Shown piece by piece: positions 53,331 to 61,879 of a stretch of 64,000 nucleotides of DNA. Position numbers and translations under genes: made by a program. Location: positions 118,515-182,514 of the forward strand of contig DAHUYG010000002.1 in assembly GCA_027315315.1 (NCBI GenBank), written 5' to 3'. The stretch is from Acidimicrobiaceae bacterium (GTDB taxonomy: Bacteria; Actinomycetota; Acidimicrobiia; Acidimicrobiales; RAAP-2). Each line of letters starts with the position of its first letter. Within the stretch, counting starts at the first letter, position 1. The notes beneath the pieces are model-generated. The model searched no databases. It was given only the letters and a program-made list of their open reading frames with translations, and was not told where the DNA came from.

Positions 53331-54364
53331 GACGGCCGTCCGACGCCGTCGAGCTCGCGGCAGAGCTCCATCAGCGTGGAGAGGGCCGAGAGCCGCTCGT
53401 CGAGCGAGCCGGCGACCGACACCCGCAGCGTGGTGACCCCGGCGTCCCGGTAGGCGGCCAACCGCCCAGCCACCGTGGCGGGGGTCCCGAGGAGGTTGGT
53501 CCGGCGACCGAGCTCGAGGGGTACCCGGTCGGCGGCCTCCTCGCGCCGGCCGTCCAGCCACAGCCGCTGCACGGCCTCGACGTCGTCGGCGAACCCCTGG
53601 CGTCCGAAGGCGTTCTTGTAGAAGTTCTGCTCGGGGCTCCCCATCGCACCGATGGTGAACGCGTACCCGCGGGCGTGCCGGCGCGCCGCCTCCTCCTCGT
53701 CCTCGGTGAACTCGACGTTGACCGGGACCGCGACGTCGATGTCGGCGAGCGTCCTGCCCGAGCTGGCGAGCCCGACCGAGATGGGGTCCAAGAAGGTCGA
53801 GGCGGTCTCGGGCATGAAGCAGGTGCCGAGCCAGCCGTCGGCGATCTCGCCGGTGAGCTCCAGGTTCCTCGGGCCGAGCGACGCGATGTAGATCGGCACG
53901 TGGGCGGGCGGCGCCATGGGGCGCAGCGCGCGGCCGGCCCCGCCGGGGAGCGGGAGCCGGTAGTGGGCGCCCTCGTACTCGAGCCGCTGACCACCGGTGA
54001 CCCGCCGGAGGATCTCGACTGTCTCCTTGGTCCGGGAGACCGGCGAGTCGAAGCGGACCCCGTGCCAGCCCTCGACGACCTGGGGCCCGCTCGTCCCGAT
54101 CCCGAGGAGGAAGCGGCCCCCGCTCAGCGCCTGCATCGACAGGGCGGACATCGCCAACAGGGCCGGGGTGCGCGCCCCGAGCTGCAGGATCCCGGTGCCG
54201 AGCGCGATGCGCTCGGTCCTGGCCGCCAGGTAGGCGAGCGGGGTCAGGCCGTCGTGGCCCCACATCTCGGCGGTCCACACCGAGTGGACCCCGAGTCGTT
54301 CGGCCTCGACGACGAAGTCGACCCCCTCGGGGCCCTGGCCCCGCCAGCCGATCGCCAGCCGCAC
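53327..54364 (-). CDS. LLM class F420-dependent oxidoreductase
   Basis: 345 residues from a GTG at 54364. Luciferase-like barrel: VVEAERLGVHSVWTAEMWGHD, AARTERIALGTGILQLGARTP, GRFLLGIGTSGPQVVEGWHG and FMPETA. The GTGILQL and GIGTSGPQVVEGWHG segments are those of F420-using members. Probably a hydride transfer to or from F420 on an alcohol or carbonyl substrate. Stop overlaps the SRPBCC start; the alcohol dehydrogenase gene is 26 bp upstream, so three genes form a leftward operon. Confidence 0.92.
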   Translation of the reverse strand: MRLAIGWRGQGPEGVDFVVEAERLGVHSVWTAEMWGHDGLTPLAYLAARTERIALGTGILQLGARTPALLAMSALSMQALSGGRFLLGIGTSGPQVVEGWHGVRFDSPVSRTKETVEILRRVTGGQRLEYEGAHYRLPLPGGAGRALRPMAPPAHVPIYIASLGPRNLELTGEIADGWLGTCFMPETASTFLDPISVGLASSGRTLADIDVAVPVNVEFTEDEEEAARRHARGYAFTIGAMGSPEQNFYKNAFGRQGFADDVEAVQRLWLDGRREEAADRVPLELGRRTNLLGTPATVAGRLAAYRDAGVTTLRVSVAGSLDERLSALSTLMELCRELDGVGRPS

Positions 54365-54390
54365 GGCGCTCGGTCGTCCTCGACGAGCGG

Positions 54391-55548
54391 CTAGGAGTCG
54401 GTGCCGAAGTTGACGACACCCCGGACGTTGCGCCCGGCGTGCAGGTCGTCGTAGCCCTGCTGCACCTGATCGATCGTGTACTCGTTGGTGATCAGCTCGT
54501 CGATGTCGAGCTGGCCGTTCTGATAGAGCGAGATCAGCCGGGGCACCTGGACGCGCGGGCTCGCCGATCCGAACACCGTGCCGAGCAGGGACTGGTTGTA
54601 CATCGCCAGGTTGAACAGGTTCAGCTGGACGTCCATCTGACCGATGGGCGCGATGGCGGTGGCGACGATGCGGGCGTCCTTGGACCCGAGCTGGCAGGCC
54701 GGGGCGATCAGGTCGCCGGTCAGGGTCTCGGGGGTGAGCACGACGACGTCGGCCATCCGGCCCTGGGTGATCTCGACGACGAGGGGAAGGGCCTCCTCCA
54801 TCGAGGCGGCGCCGTGGGTCGCACCGATCTTCTTCGCCTGGTCGATCTTGAAGGGGACCGGGTCCACCGCAACGATCGCCCGCGCTCCGGCCAGCCGGGC
54901 CCCCTGCAGCGCACCCGAGCCGACCCCGCCGCAGCCCACCACCACGACGACCTCGCCGGGTCGGGTCGAGGCCCGGTCGGTGACGGCGCCGAAGCCGGTC
55001 GAGATGCCGCAGCTGATGAGGGCGGCCGCCTTGAGCGGCGCGTCGGGGGCGATCTTCACGAGCGAGGCCTCGTGGACGACCATGGTCTCGGCGAAGGTGC
55101 CGAGCTGGCACATCCGGCCGAGGTTGGTCTCGCCCAGGTGGTGGCGCCAGGTCCCGTCGCTGATCATGGGTCCCGCGAGCGTGTGGGCGCCCAGGTCACA
55201 GAGGTTCTGGCGCCCCGACGAGCACCAGTAGCAGACGCCGCACGACGGGATGAAGGCGACGGCGACCCGATCGCCGACCGCGACGTGCTGAACCTCCGGG
55301 CCGACCTCGGTGACGACGCCGGACCCCTCGTGGCCGCCGATCACCGGGAACATCGACTCCAGGCCCATCAGCCCGAGGAGCTCGGGGGGCGGGCTGATGT
55401 CGCCCAGGCGGAGGTGCTCGTCGGACTGGCACATGCCGGCGTAGGCCATCTGGACCCTCACCTCATGGGCGTGGGGGTCGTCGATCTCGATCTCCTCGGT
55501 CTCCCACGGGGTGTTCGCCTCGTGACACACCGCAGCTCGGGTTTTCAT
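54391..55548 (-). CDS. NDMA-dependent (mycofactocin-linked) alcohol dehydrogenase
   Basis: 385 residues from ATG 55548 with GGAGG nine bases upstream. Zinc-type MDR: catalytic Cys in AGMCQSDEHLRLGD, His-Glu in GGHEGSGVV, structural Cys cluster CGVCYWCSSGRQNLC, cofactor loop VVGCGGVGSGALQGARLAGA. The GAHTLAGPMISDGTWRHH stretch belongs to the nicotinoprotein group that uses NDMA in vitro. Such enzymes keep NAD(H) bound and need mycofactocin as the physiological electron acceptor, which fits the adjacent mft genes. Divergent from the MarR gene with 129 bp between the starts. Confidence 0.94.
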   Translation of the reverse strand: MKTRAAVCHEANTPWETEEIEIDDPHAHEVRVQMAYAGMCQSDEHLRLGDISPPPELLGLMGLESMFPVIGGHEGSGVVTEVGPEVQHVAVGDRVAVAFIPSCGVCYWCSSGRQNLCDLGAHTLAGPMISDGTWRHHLGETNLGRMCQLGTFAETMVVHEASLVKIAPDAPLKAAALISCGISTGFGAVTDRASTRPGEVVVVVGCGGVGSGALQGARLAGARAIVAVDPVPFKIDQAKKIGATHGAASMEEALPLVVEITQGRMADVVVLTPETLTGDLIAPACQLGSKDARIVATAIAPIGQMDVQLNLFNLAMYNQSLLGTVFGSASPRVQVPRLISLYQNGQLDIDELITNEYTIDQVQQGYDDLHAGRNVRGVVNFGTDS

Positions 55549-55642
55549 CTGCGCCTCCGTCCTGGTCGCAATCTGAATCAGTATCGCGGTGGCGGGGCGA
55601 CGAGACAACAGCGACCGAGCGGGGAGCTGACGCCGCGGTCAC

Positions 55643-55655
55643 TTGTCTCGGACAA
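55643..55655. promoter_or_regulatory. Dyad between NDMA alcohol dehydrogenase and MarR genes
   Basis: Perfect inverted repeat TTGTC-TCG-GACAA in the divergent control region, 22 bp before the MarR start. It sits in an AT-richer stretch running to the GTG. Likely MarR operator. The -35/-10 elements around it are not clear enough to call. Confidence 0.55.
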
Positions 55656-55677
55656 ATCTGTTAGATACCCTAACTAT

Positions 55678-56136
55678 GTGAGTCTCGAACAGCTGGAGGC
55701 GGGGAGCAGGGTCTTCAACCCCGGCCGGACCGCGGCCTGGCTCGCGAAGCAGGTCGAGTTGGCCGTCGGGTCGGTCGACCTTTCCATCTCCCAGTACCGG
55801 ATCCTCGGCCTCCTGGACCAGGGCTCGGCGATGTCGTCCTCGCTGGCCGAGCAGCTCGCGGTCCGGCCCCCGAGCGTCACCGCCGTCATCGACGGGCTGG
55901 TCACCCGGGGACTCGTCGAGCGGACCCACAGCGAAGACGACCGGCGCCGCATCTCGCTCCGGCTGACCGCCGAGGGACAGTCGGTCCTCGAGGCGGCGGA
56001 CCGGGCGGCGGCCGAACGCCTCGAGCACATCGCGGGCATGCTCGGCAGCACGCGCTCTTCGGGGCGGGCGATGGACAACCTGTCGCTCTGGCACCAAGCG
56101 CTGGTCGCGCACCGCGCCGCCCGCGAGCGCCGATGA
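55678..56136 (+). CDS. MarR family transcriptional regulator
   Basis: 152 residues from a GTG at 55678. Winged helix: VGSVDLSISQYRILGLLDQGSAMSSSLAEQLAVRPPSVTAVIDGLVTRGLVERTHSEDDRRRISLRLTAEG gives the standard HTH and DRR wing. It overlaps the first exporter gene as ATGA, so it regulates the exporter and probably itself through the dyad at 55643. It is also divergent from the alcohol dehydrogenase operon and could sense that pathway's substrate. Confidence 0.92.
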   Translation: MSLEQLEAGSRVFNPGRTAAWLAKQVELAVGSVDLSISQYRILGLLDQGSAMSSSLAEQLAVRPPSVTAVIDGLVTRGLVERTHSEDDRRRISLRLTAEGQSVLEAADRAAAERLEHIAGMLGSTRSSGRAMDNLSLWHQALVAHRAARERR

Positions 56137-58061
56137 CGATCCTGTCGCGCCGGCCGCCCGGCCTCGGTGACGAACGCAACGGCGAGGGGTCGGAGGAGCC
56201 ACACTCCCCCTTCGAGCCGATCGCGACGACCGCGCGCTATCGCGAGCCCAAGTCCGGCATCGATCCCGACCGCGAGAAGACCTGGCTGCGGCGGGCGATG
56301 CCGATCGTGCTCGCGCACAAGAAGATCTTCATCACCTCGCTCGTCCTCTCCTTCGTCGGCCTGATCCTGCAGGTGCAGATCCCCAAGCTGCTCCAGGACG
56401 CGATCGAGAGCGCGATCGTCAAGCACACCGGCACGCTCAGCCACTACATCTGGATCATGCTGATCCTCGCCGTGGCGGCGGGGATCGCGGGGTACGTGTC
56501 GCGCTATTTCTTGATGCGCACGGCCTACGAGATCGAGTTCGACCTCCGCAACATCATCTACATGCACCTGACGAAGATGTCGTTCCCCTTCTACGACAGG
56601 GTGCAGTCGGGGCAGCTCATCTCCCGGGCGAACTCCGACATCCGCTCGGTCCAGATGTACCTGACCTTTGCGCCCTCGATCCTCGTCCAGTGCAGCGTGG
56701 CGCTGGTGGCCTTCGCCTACATGTTGTCGATCAACGTCCCGCTCGCGCTGGTCGCCATGATCCCGACGCCCTTCGTCTATTTCCTCGGCGTCCAGATGCG
56801 CAAGCGGATCTTCCCGGTGTCCTGGCTCATCCAGGCGCGCTTGGCCGACGTCGCAACGATCGTGGACGAGAACATCAACGGCGTCCGGGTGGTGAAATCC
56901 TTCGCCGCCGAGCAGCGCGAGCTGACGACGCTCGCCAAGGCGGCCGACCGCCTCCAGTGGTCCTATGTGAAGGACGCCGACATCCGGGCCCGGTTCACCC
57001 CCTCGGTCCAGAACCTTCCCCAGATCGGTCTGGCGCTCGTCCTGCTCTTCGGCGGATGGCTGGCGCTGCACGGCAAGCTCCCGATCGCCGCGCTGGCGTC
57101 GTTCAGCCTCTACATCGTGATGCTCCAGGCCCCGTTCCAGATGCTCGGCATGATCATCATGATGGGCCAGCGCGCCGCGGCGTCCTCCCAGCGCATCTAC
57201 GAGATCCTCGACGAACAGCCGACGGTGGTCGACCGTCCGGGCGCCGTCGACCTCCTCCAGTGCCGTGGCGACGTGCGCTTCGAGTCCGTGGACTTCAAGT
57301 ACGCGGAGGACAACCCCCTCGTGCTCGACGGGTTCGACCTGCGCATTCGCCCCGGCGAGACGGTGGCGCTGGTCGGGCGGACCGGATGCGGCAAGTCGAC
57401 GGTCGCCCGGCTGCTGGCGCGCTTCTACGACGTGACCGGCGGTCGGGTCGTGCTCGACGACCACGACGTGCGGGACTACACGATCACCAGCCTGCGCGGC
57501 AACGTCGGCATCGTCCTCGACGAGCCCTTCCTCTTCTCGGTGTCGATCCGCGACAACATCGCCTACGGGCTGCCGAACGCGGACTTCGCCGACATCGAGG
57601 CGGCGGCCAAGGCGGCCGGCGCCGACGAGTTCGTCCGCGAGCTCCCCGACGGGTACGACACGGTGGTCGGCGAACGCGGGTACACGCTCTCGGGAGGACA
57701 GCGCCAGCGGATCGCGATCGCGCGAACCCTCCTCGTCAATCCGCCGATCCTCGTGCTCGACGACGCCACCAGCGCCATCGACGTGCAGGTCGAGCTGACC
57801 ATCCACGGGGCGCTGCGCACGCTCATGGAGGGCCGGACGACCCTGATCATCGCCCACCGCCTGTCCACCATCAGCCTGGCCGACCGGGTGCTCTTGATGG
57901 ATGGCGGCCGGATCGTGGCCGACGGCACCCACGCCGAGCTGATCGAGACCGTCCCGCTCTACGGCGAGGTGCTCGCCCAGGGCGAGAAGGAGGACGCGGT
58001 TCGCCTCACCGGGGACGATCTTCCCGAGGGCGGCGGGGTCCCCGGAGGGCTCGGCCGATGA
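56133..58061 (+). CDS. Heterodimeric ABC exporter, subunit with degenerate Walker B
   Basis: 642 residues from ATG 56133. Six membrane spans in residues 60-340, then an NBD with Walker A GRTGCGKST at 415-423 and signature YTLSGGQRQR. Two departures: the Q-loop reads VLDEPFLFS (Asp463 instead of Gln) and Walker B ends LVLDDATSAID (Asp544 instead of the catalytic Glu). An acidic N-terminal tail precedes the first span. It pairs with the next gene (ATGA overlap), and together they form one exporter. Cargo probably a drug or lipid. Confidence 0.94.
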   Translation: MTILSRRPPGLGDERNGEGSEEPHSPFEPIATTARYREPKSGIDPDREKTWLRRAMPIVLAHKKIFITSLVLSFVGLILQVQIPKLLQDAIESAIVKHTGTLSHYIWIMLILAVAAGIAGYVSRYFLMRTAYEIEFDLRNIIYMHLTKMSFPFYDRVQSGQLISRANSDIRSVQMYLTFAPSILVQCSVALVAFAYMLSINVPLALVAMIPTPFVYFLGVQMRKRIFPVSWLIQARLADVATIVDENINGVRVVKSFAAEQRELTTLAKAADRLQWSYVKDADIRARFTPSVQNLPQIGLALVLLFGGWLALHGKLPIAALASFSLYIVMLQAPFQMLGMIIMMGQRAAASSQRIYEILDEQPTVVDRPGAVDLLQCRGDVRFESVDFKYAEDNPLVLDGFDLRIRPGETVALVGRTGCGKSTVARLLARFYDVTGGRVVLDDHDVRDYTITSLRGNVGIVLDEPFLFSVSIRDNIAYGLPNADFADIEAAAKAAGADEFVRELPDGYDTVVGERGYTLSGGQRQRIAIARTLLVNPPILVLDDATSAIDVQVELTIHGALRTLMEGRTTLIIAHRLSTISLADRVLLMDGGRIVADGTHAELIETVPLYGEVLAQGEKEDAVRLTGDDLPEGGGVPGGLGR

Positions 58062-60034
58062 CCTGGGGCGGCGGCGCTCCGGGTGGAGGCGGGATGTTCG
58101 GTGGAGGGCGGCCCGGTGGGTCGCCCGGGAACCCCGGTGGGGGCCTGCCCTTCGCCGGCATTCCCCCCGAACTCCAGGGCGGGGTCGACCTGCTGCTCAA
58201 GCAGGAGCCCGACCACGGGGAGCCGACGGCCGCATTCAGCTACCAGATGACGGCGGCCGAGAAGCGCCGGCTCACGCTGCGCCAGCTCGTGCTCCAGCAC
58301 TGGCACCTCGGCGTCGCCGCGGCGGTCTTCGTCGCGCTGGTCAGCCTGGCCAACCAGGCCGGGCCGCTGCTCATTGAGCACGGGACGAACGCGATCACCG
58401 CGGCGGTGAGGGCGGCTGCGCACCATCATCCCCTGCCGGGCGTGTTCGGGACGATCGTCGACTGCTCGATCCTCTTCTTCATCGCCATCGGGATCAGCGC
58501 GCTGTCCCAGAACACCCAGGTGCGGATCACCGGGCGGCTCGCGGCCCGGGTGATGAACGACCTCCGGGTGAAGATCTTCACCCACCTCCAGCGGATGTCG
58601 CTCGACTTCTACACCGACGAGAAGGCCGGGGTGATCATGACCCGGATGACGAGCGACATCGAGAACCTCCAGCAGCTGCTCCAAGACGGGCTGGCGAACT
58701 TCGCCGTGCAGGGCCTGACCATGATCGTCATCACGATCATCCTCTTCATCACGAACGTGAAGCTGGCGGCAATCACCATCCTCGCGATCGTGCCGGTGCT
58801 GGCGGCTCTCTCGCTCTGGTTCCGGGTGGCCTCCGAGCAGGGCTACGACCGGGTCCGTGACGGGATCGCCAACGTGCTGGCCGACCTGTCCGAGAGCCTG
58901 CACGGCGTGCGGGTCGTCACCGCCCACAACCGCCAGCGGCACAACGTCGTCCACCACCGCAACGTGGTGGGCGTGTACCGGGACGCCAACAACTACACGG
59001 CCCAGATCAACGCGATCTACGGACCCGGCACACAGATGCTGTCCTACCTCGGCATGATCGTCCTGCTCGGGGTGGGCGGCACGATGGTGCTCCACGGGCA
59101 GCTCTCCCTCGGTGCCCTGTTGGCCTTCGTCCTCTACCTGAACCGGTTCCTCCAACCCATCGCGCTCCTCGTCCAGCAGTACAACACCTACCAACAGGGG
59201 CAGGCCTCGGTCGTCAAGCTGAACACGCTGCTGTCCCAGGTCCCGAGCGTGCCCGAGGACGAGAACGCGAGCGAGCTGCCCCCGATCCACGGGGCGATCC
59301 GCTTCGACCACGTGACCTTCGGCTACGACCCCACCAGCCCGGTCCTGCACGACATCGACGTCTCGATCGACGCCGGCGAGACGATCGCCTTCGTCGGCCC
59401 GACGGGCGCCGGCAAGTCCACCATGGCCAAGCTCGTCACCCGCTTCTACGACCCCACCGACGGACGGGTGCTGATCGACGGCCATGACATCCGCCACGTC
59501 AGCATCGAATCGCTGCGCCGCCAGCTCGGCGTCGTGCCTCAAGAGCCGTTCCTCTTCGCCGGCACTGTGCGGGACAACATCGCATTCGCCCGCTCGGACG
59601 TGAGCGACGAGGAGGTGCACGAGGCGATTCGCACGGTCGGCCTGTCCGACGTCATCGACCGCCTGCCCGACGGGATCGACACCGTCGTCCACGAGCGCGG
59701 CCAGTCGTTGTCCTCGGGCGAGCGCCAGCTGATCGCGCTGGCCCGGGCCTTCGTGGCGCACCCCCGCGTGCTCGTCCTCGACGAGGCGACCTCGAACCTC
59801 GACCTGCTCTCGGAGAGCAAGATCGAGCGCGCCCTCGACATCCTCTTGGAGGGGCGCACCGCCATCCTCATCGCACACCGGCTGACCACGGCGATGAAGG
59901 CGGACCGGATCGTCGTGGTCGACGTGGGCGGGATCCTCGAGATCGGTTCCCACGACGAGCTCATCGCCCGGGGCGGCCGCTACGCCGAGATGTACGAGAC
60001 CTGGATCTCCCACGCCGAGGGCGACGCCGCCTAG
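58058..60034 (+). CDS. Heterodimeric ABC exporter, subunit with canonical Walker B
   Basis: 658 residues from ATG 58058. Gly/Pro-rich first 40 residues, then six spans, then an NBD: Walker A GPTGAGKST, Q-loop VVPQEPFLF, Walker B with Glu576 in LVLDEATSNLD. The signature is QSLSSGERQL (residues 551-555 LSSGE), so this subunit supplies the weaker signature to the partner's degenerate site. That makes one canonical and one degenerate ATP site, as in TM287/288-type exporters. Translationally coupled to the preceding subunit. Confidence 0.94.
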   Translation: MTWGGGAPGGGGMFGGGRPGGSPGNPGGGLPFAGIPPELQGGVDLLLKQEPDHGEPTAAFSYQMTAAEKRRLTLRQLVLQHWHLGVAAAVFVALVSLANQAGPLLIEHGTNAITAAVRAAAHHHPLPGVFGTIVDCSILFFIAIGISALSQNTQVRITGRLAARVMNDLRVKIFTHLQRMSLDFYTDEKAGVIMTRMTSDIENLQQLLQDGLANFAVQGLTMIVITIILFITNVKLAAITILAIVPVLAALSLWFRVASEQGYDRVRDGIANVLADLSESLHGVRVVTAHNRQRHNVVHHRNVVGVYRDANNYTAQINAIYGPGTQMLSYLGMIVLLGVGGTMVLHGQLSLGALLAFVLYLNRFLQPIALLVQQYNTYQQGQASVVKLNTLLSQVPSVPEDENASELPPIHGAIRFDHVTFGYDPTSPVLHDIDVSIDAGETIAFVGPTGAGKSTMAKLVTRFYDPTDGRVLIDGHDIRHVSIESLRRQLGVVPQEPFLFAGTVRDNIAFARSDVSDEEVHEAIRTVGLSDVIDRLPDGIDTVVHERGQSLSSGERQLIALARAFVAHPRVLVLDEATSNLDLLSESKIERALDILLEGRTAILIAHRLTTAMKADRIVVVDVGGILEIGSHDELIARGGRYAEMYETWISHAEGDAA

Positions 60035-60100
60035 CGCGAGCGCGCTCGGGTACCCCCATCGGGCGTGCCGCGGCCCGGACCCCAAGGGGTTGCGGTCTGC

Positions 60101-60115
60101 TCGTAACGATAACGA
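60101..60115. promoter_or_regulatory. Imperfect dyad upstream of metal ABC operon, Zur/Fur-like
   Basis: TCGTAACGATAACGA, arms of six with one mismatch around a 3-bp centre, 25 bp before the start of the metal-binding protein gene. It includes the GATAAC-type core seen in Zur sites. It lies where a promoter would be, in an AT-richer stretch. Regulator not present in the window; assignment to Zur is inference from the transporter type. Confidence 0.45.
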
Positions 60116-60140
60116 CTCCAAATATGGATAGAGTGGGCGG

Positions 60141-61058
60141 ATGGCGACGCCCCGCCCGCTCCTCCGGCTGCTGGTCGTCCCACTGGCGATGCTCGTCGCC
60201 GTCGGCCTCGGCGCCCAGCCCTCGTCGGCGGCCCAGCGGGTCAGGGCCGTCGGCGCCGAGAACGAGTACGCAAACGTCATCGCCCAGATCGGCGGCCGCT
60301 ACGTGGGGGTAACGGGGATCCTGACCAACCCCAACACCGACCCCCACACCTTCGAGTCGTCCCCGGCCGACGCCCAAGAGGTGGGATCGGCGCGGCTCAT
60401 CGTCCAAAACGGCCTGGGCTACGACACCTTCATGAACAACATGGAGCGGGCATCACCCAACCCCGCCCGCCGGGTGATCACGGTGCAGAGCCTCCTCGGG
60501 CTCCCCGACGACACCCCGAACCCGCACCTGTGGTACTCGCCGCGCACGATGCCGGCGGTGGCACGCGCCATCGAGTCCGACCTCGCATCGCTCCTGCCCT
60601 CACACGCCGCCTACTTCGAGGCGAATCTCACGCGCTTCGACCGCTCGCTCGCACCCTGGACCCGCGCCATCACCGCGTTCGGTGCGGCGCACCGCGGGTT
60701 CAAGGTCGCGGTGACCGAGCCGGTCGCCGACGACCTGCTCAAGGCGCTCGGCGCCGACATCAAGACGCCCTTCCGCTTCCAGGCGGACGTCATGAACGGG
60801 GTCGATCCGGCTCCCCAGGACATCTCCCTGCAGACCAACCTGCTCGCGGGGCACGGGGTCGCCGTGCTCGTCTACAACCAGCAGATCGTCGATTCGCTCA
60901 CCCGCTCCTTCCTCTCCGACGCCCGGGCAGCCGGAGTGCCCGTCGTGGGGGTCTACGAGACCATGCCGAGCGGATACGACTACCAGCGCTGGATGCTCGC
61001 CGAGGTGCGTGCGATCGCGGGCGCGGTACTCGGTCACCGATCGACCCAGAAGCTATGA
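60141..61058 (+). CDS. Metal ABC importer substrate-binding protein (Zn/Mn type)
   Basis: 305 residues from ATG 60141. Signal peptide: hydrophobic LLRLLVVPLAMLVAVGLGA ending before AQPSSAA; no lipobox Cys. Cluster A-I metal ligands: His in NTDPHTFESSPADA, His in PNPHLWYSPRTM, Glu in AVTEPVADDLLKALG, and a fourth position in VYNQQ where Asp is more usual. This altered fourth ligand makes Zn versus Mn uncertain. First gene of a four-gene operon with ATPase and two permeases; overlaps the ATPase by 4 bases. Confidence 0.9.
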   Translation: MATPRPLLRLLVVPLAMLVAVGLGAQPSSAAQRVRAVGAENEYANVIAQIGGRYVGVTGILTNPNTDPHTFESSPADAQEVGSARLIVQNGLGYDTFMNNMERASPNPARRVITVQSLLGLPDDTPNPHLWYSPRTMPAVARAIESDLASLLPSHAAYFEANLTRFDRSLAPWTRAITAFGAAHRGFKVAVTEPVADDLLKALGADIKTPFRFQADVMNGVDPAPQDISLQTNLLAGHGVAVLVYNQQIVDSLTRSFLSDARAAGVPVVGVYETMPSGYDYQRWMLAEVRAIAGAVLGHRSTQKL

Positions 61059-61879
61059 GCACCCACCAGCACGGCTCGGAGGTGCTGCACCTCGAGGGGA
61101 TCGACGTCTGGTTCGGAGAACGCCACATCCTCGACTCGGTGTCCTTCGCGATCCAGCCCGGCGAGTTCACCGGACTGATCGGGGCCAACGGCGCCGGCAA
61201 GACGACGCTCTTCCGGGTGATCCTCGGGCTGCAACGACCGAGCGCCGGCACCGTGCACATCGAACCCGACGCGTCGGGCCACCGATCCGTCGGATACGTC
61301 CCGCAGAAGACCCACCTCGCCCGCGACATCCCCCTCCGGGCCCGTGACCTCGTGGCGCTCGGCATCGACGGTCACCGCCTTGGCCTGCCTCGCCGCTCGA
61401 GTGCGAGAACCCGGGCGGTCGACGAGATGCTCGACGCCGTCGACGCCAGACGCTTCGCCAACGCGAGGGTCGGCGAGCTCTCCGGCGGCGAGCAGCAACG
61501 GGTCCTGATCGCCCACGCGCTCATCAGTCGTCCCCGGCTCCTCCTGCTCGACGAGCCGCTCGCCAATCTCGACCTCGGGAGCGTCGAGGAGATGATCCGC
61601 CTGATCGACCGCATCGTGCGCGAGCAGGACGTCGCCGTGCTCCTCTCGGCGCACGAGATGAACCCACTGCTGCCGGTGATGGACCGCATCGCCTACATCG
61701 CAGGAGGCCGCGTGGCCAGCGGGACCACCGAGGAGGTTGTGCGCCCGAGCGTGCTGAGCGGGCTCTACGGCCACCACGTGGACGTCGTGCGGGTCCACGG
61801 ACGGGTCCTCGTCGTGGCCGGACCGGGGAGCCACGACGAGGAGCACCTCGCCTCGGACGCGGCCCACGTGTTCCCGTAG
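61055..61879 (+). CDS. Metal ABC importer ATPase
   Basis: 274 residues from ATG 61055. Walker A GANGAGKTTL, Q-loop GYVPQKTHLARDIPLRARDLV (the VPQ of metal-type ATPases), signature ELSGGEQQRV, Walker B LLLLDEPLANLDL and His switch LSAHEMN. C-terminal GRVASGTTEEVVRPSVLSGLYG is typical of ZnuC/MntB-type. The stop codon overlaps the next start by one base (TAGTG). Confidence 0.94.
   Translation: MSTHQHGSEVLHLEGIDVWFGERHILDSVSFAIQPGEFTGLIGANGAGKTTLFRVILGLQRPSAGTVHIEPDASGHRSVGYVPQKTHLARDIPLRARDLVALGIDGHRLGLPRRSSARTRAVDEMLDAVDARRFANARVGELSGGEQQRVLIAHALISRPRLLLLDEPLANLDLGSVEEMIRLIDRIVREQDVAVLLSAHEMNPLLPVMDRIAYIAGGRVASGTTEEVVRPSVLSGLYGHHVDVVRVHGRVLVVAGPGSHDEEHLASDAAHVFP

Noticed and set aside
57959..60280. 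Long - strand frame opposite the second exporter subunit
   Set aside because: The + strand codes for a complete ABC exporter; the antisense product has no domain.
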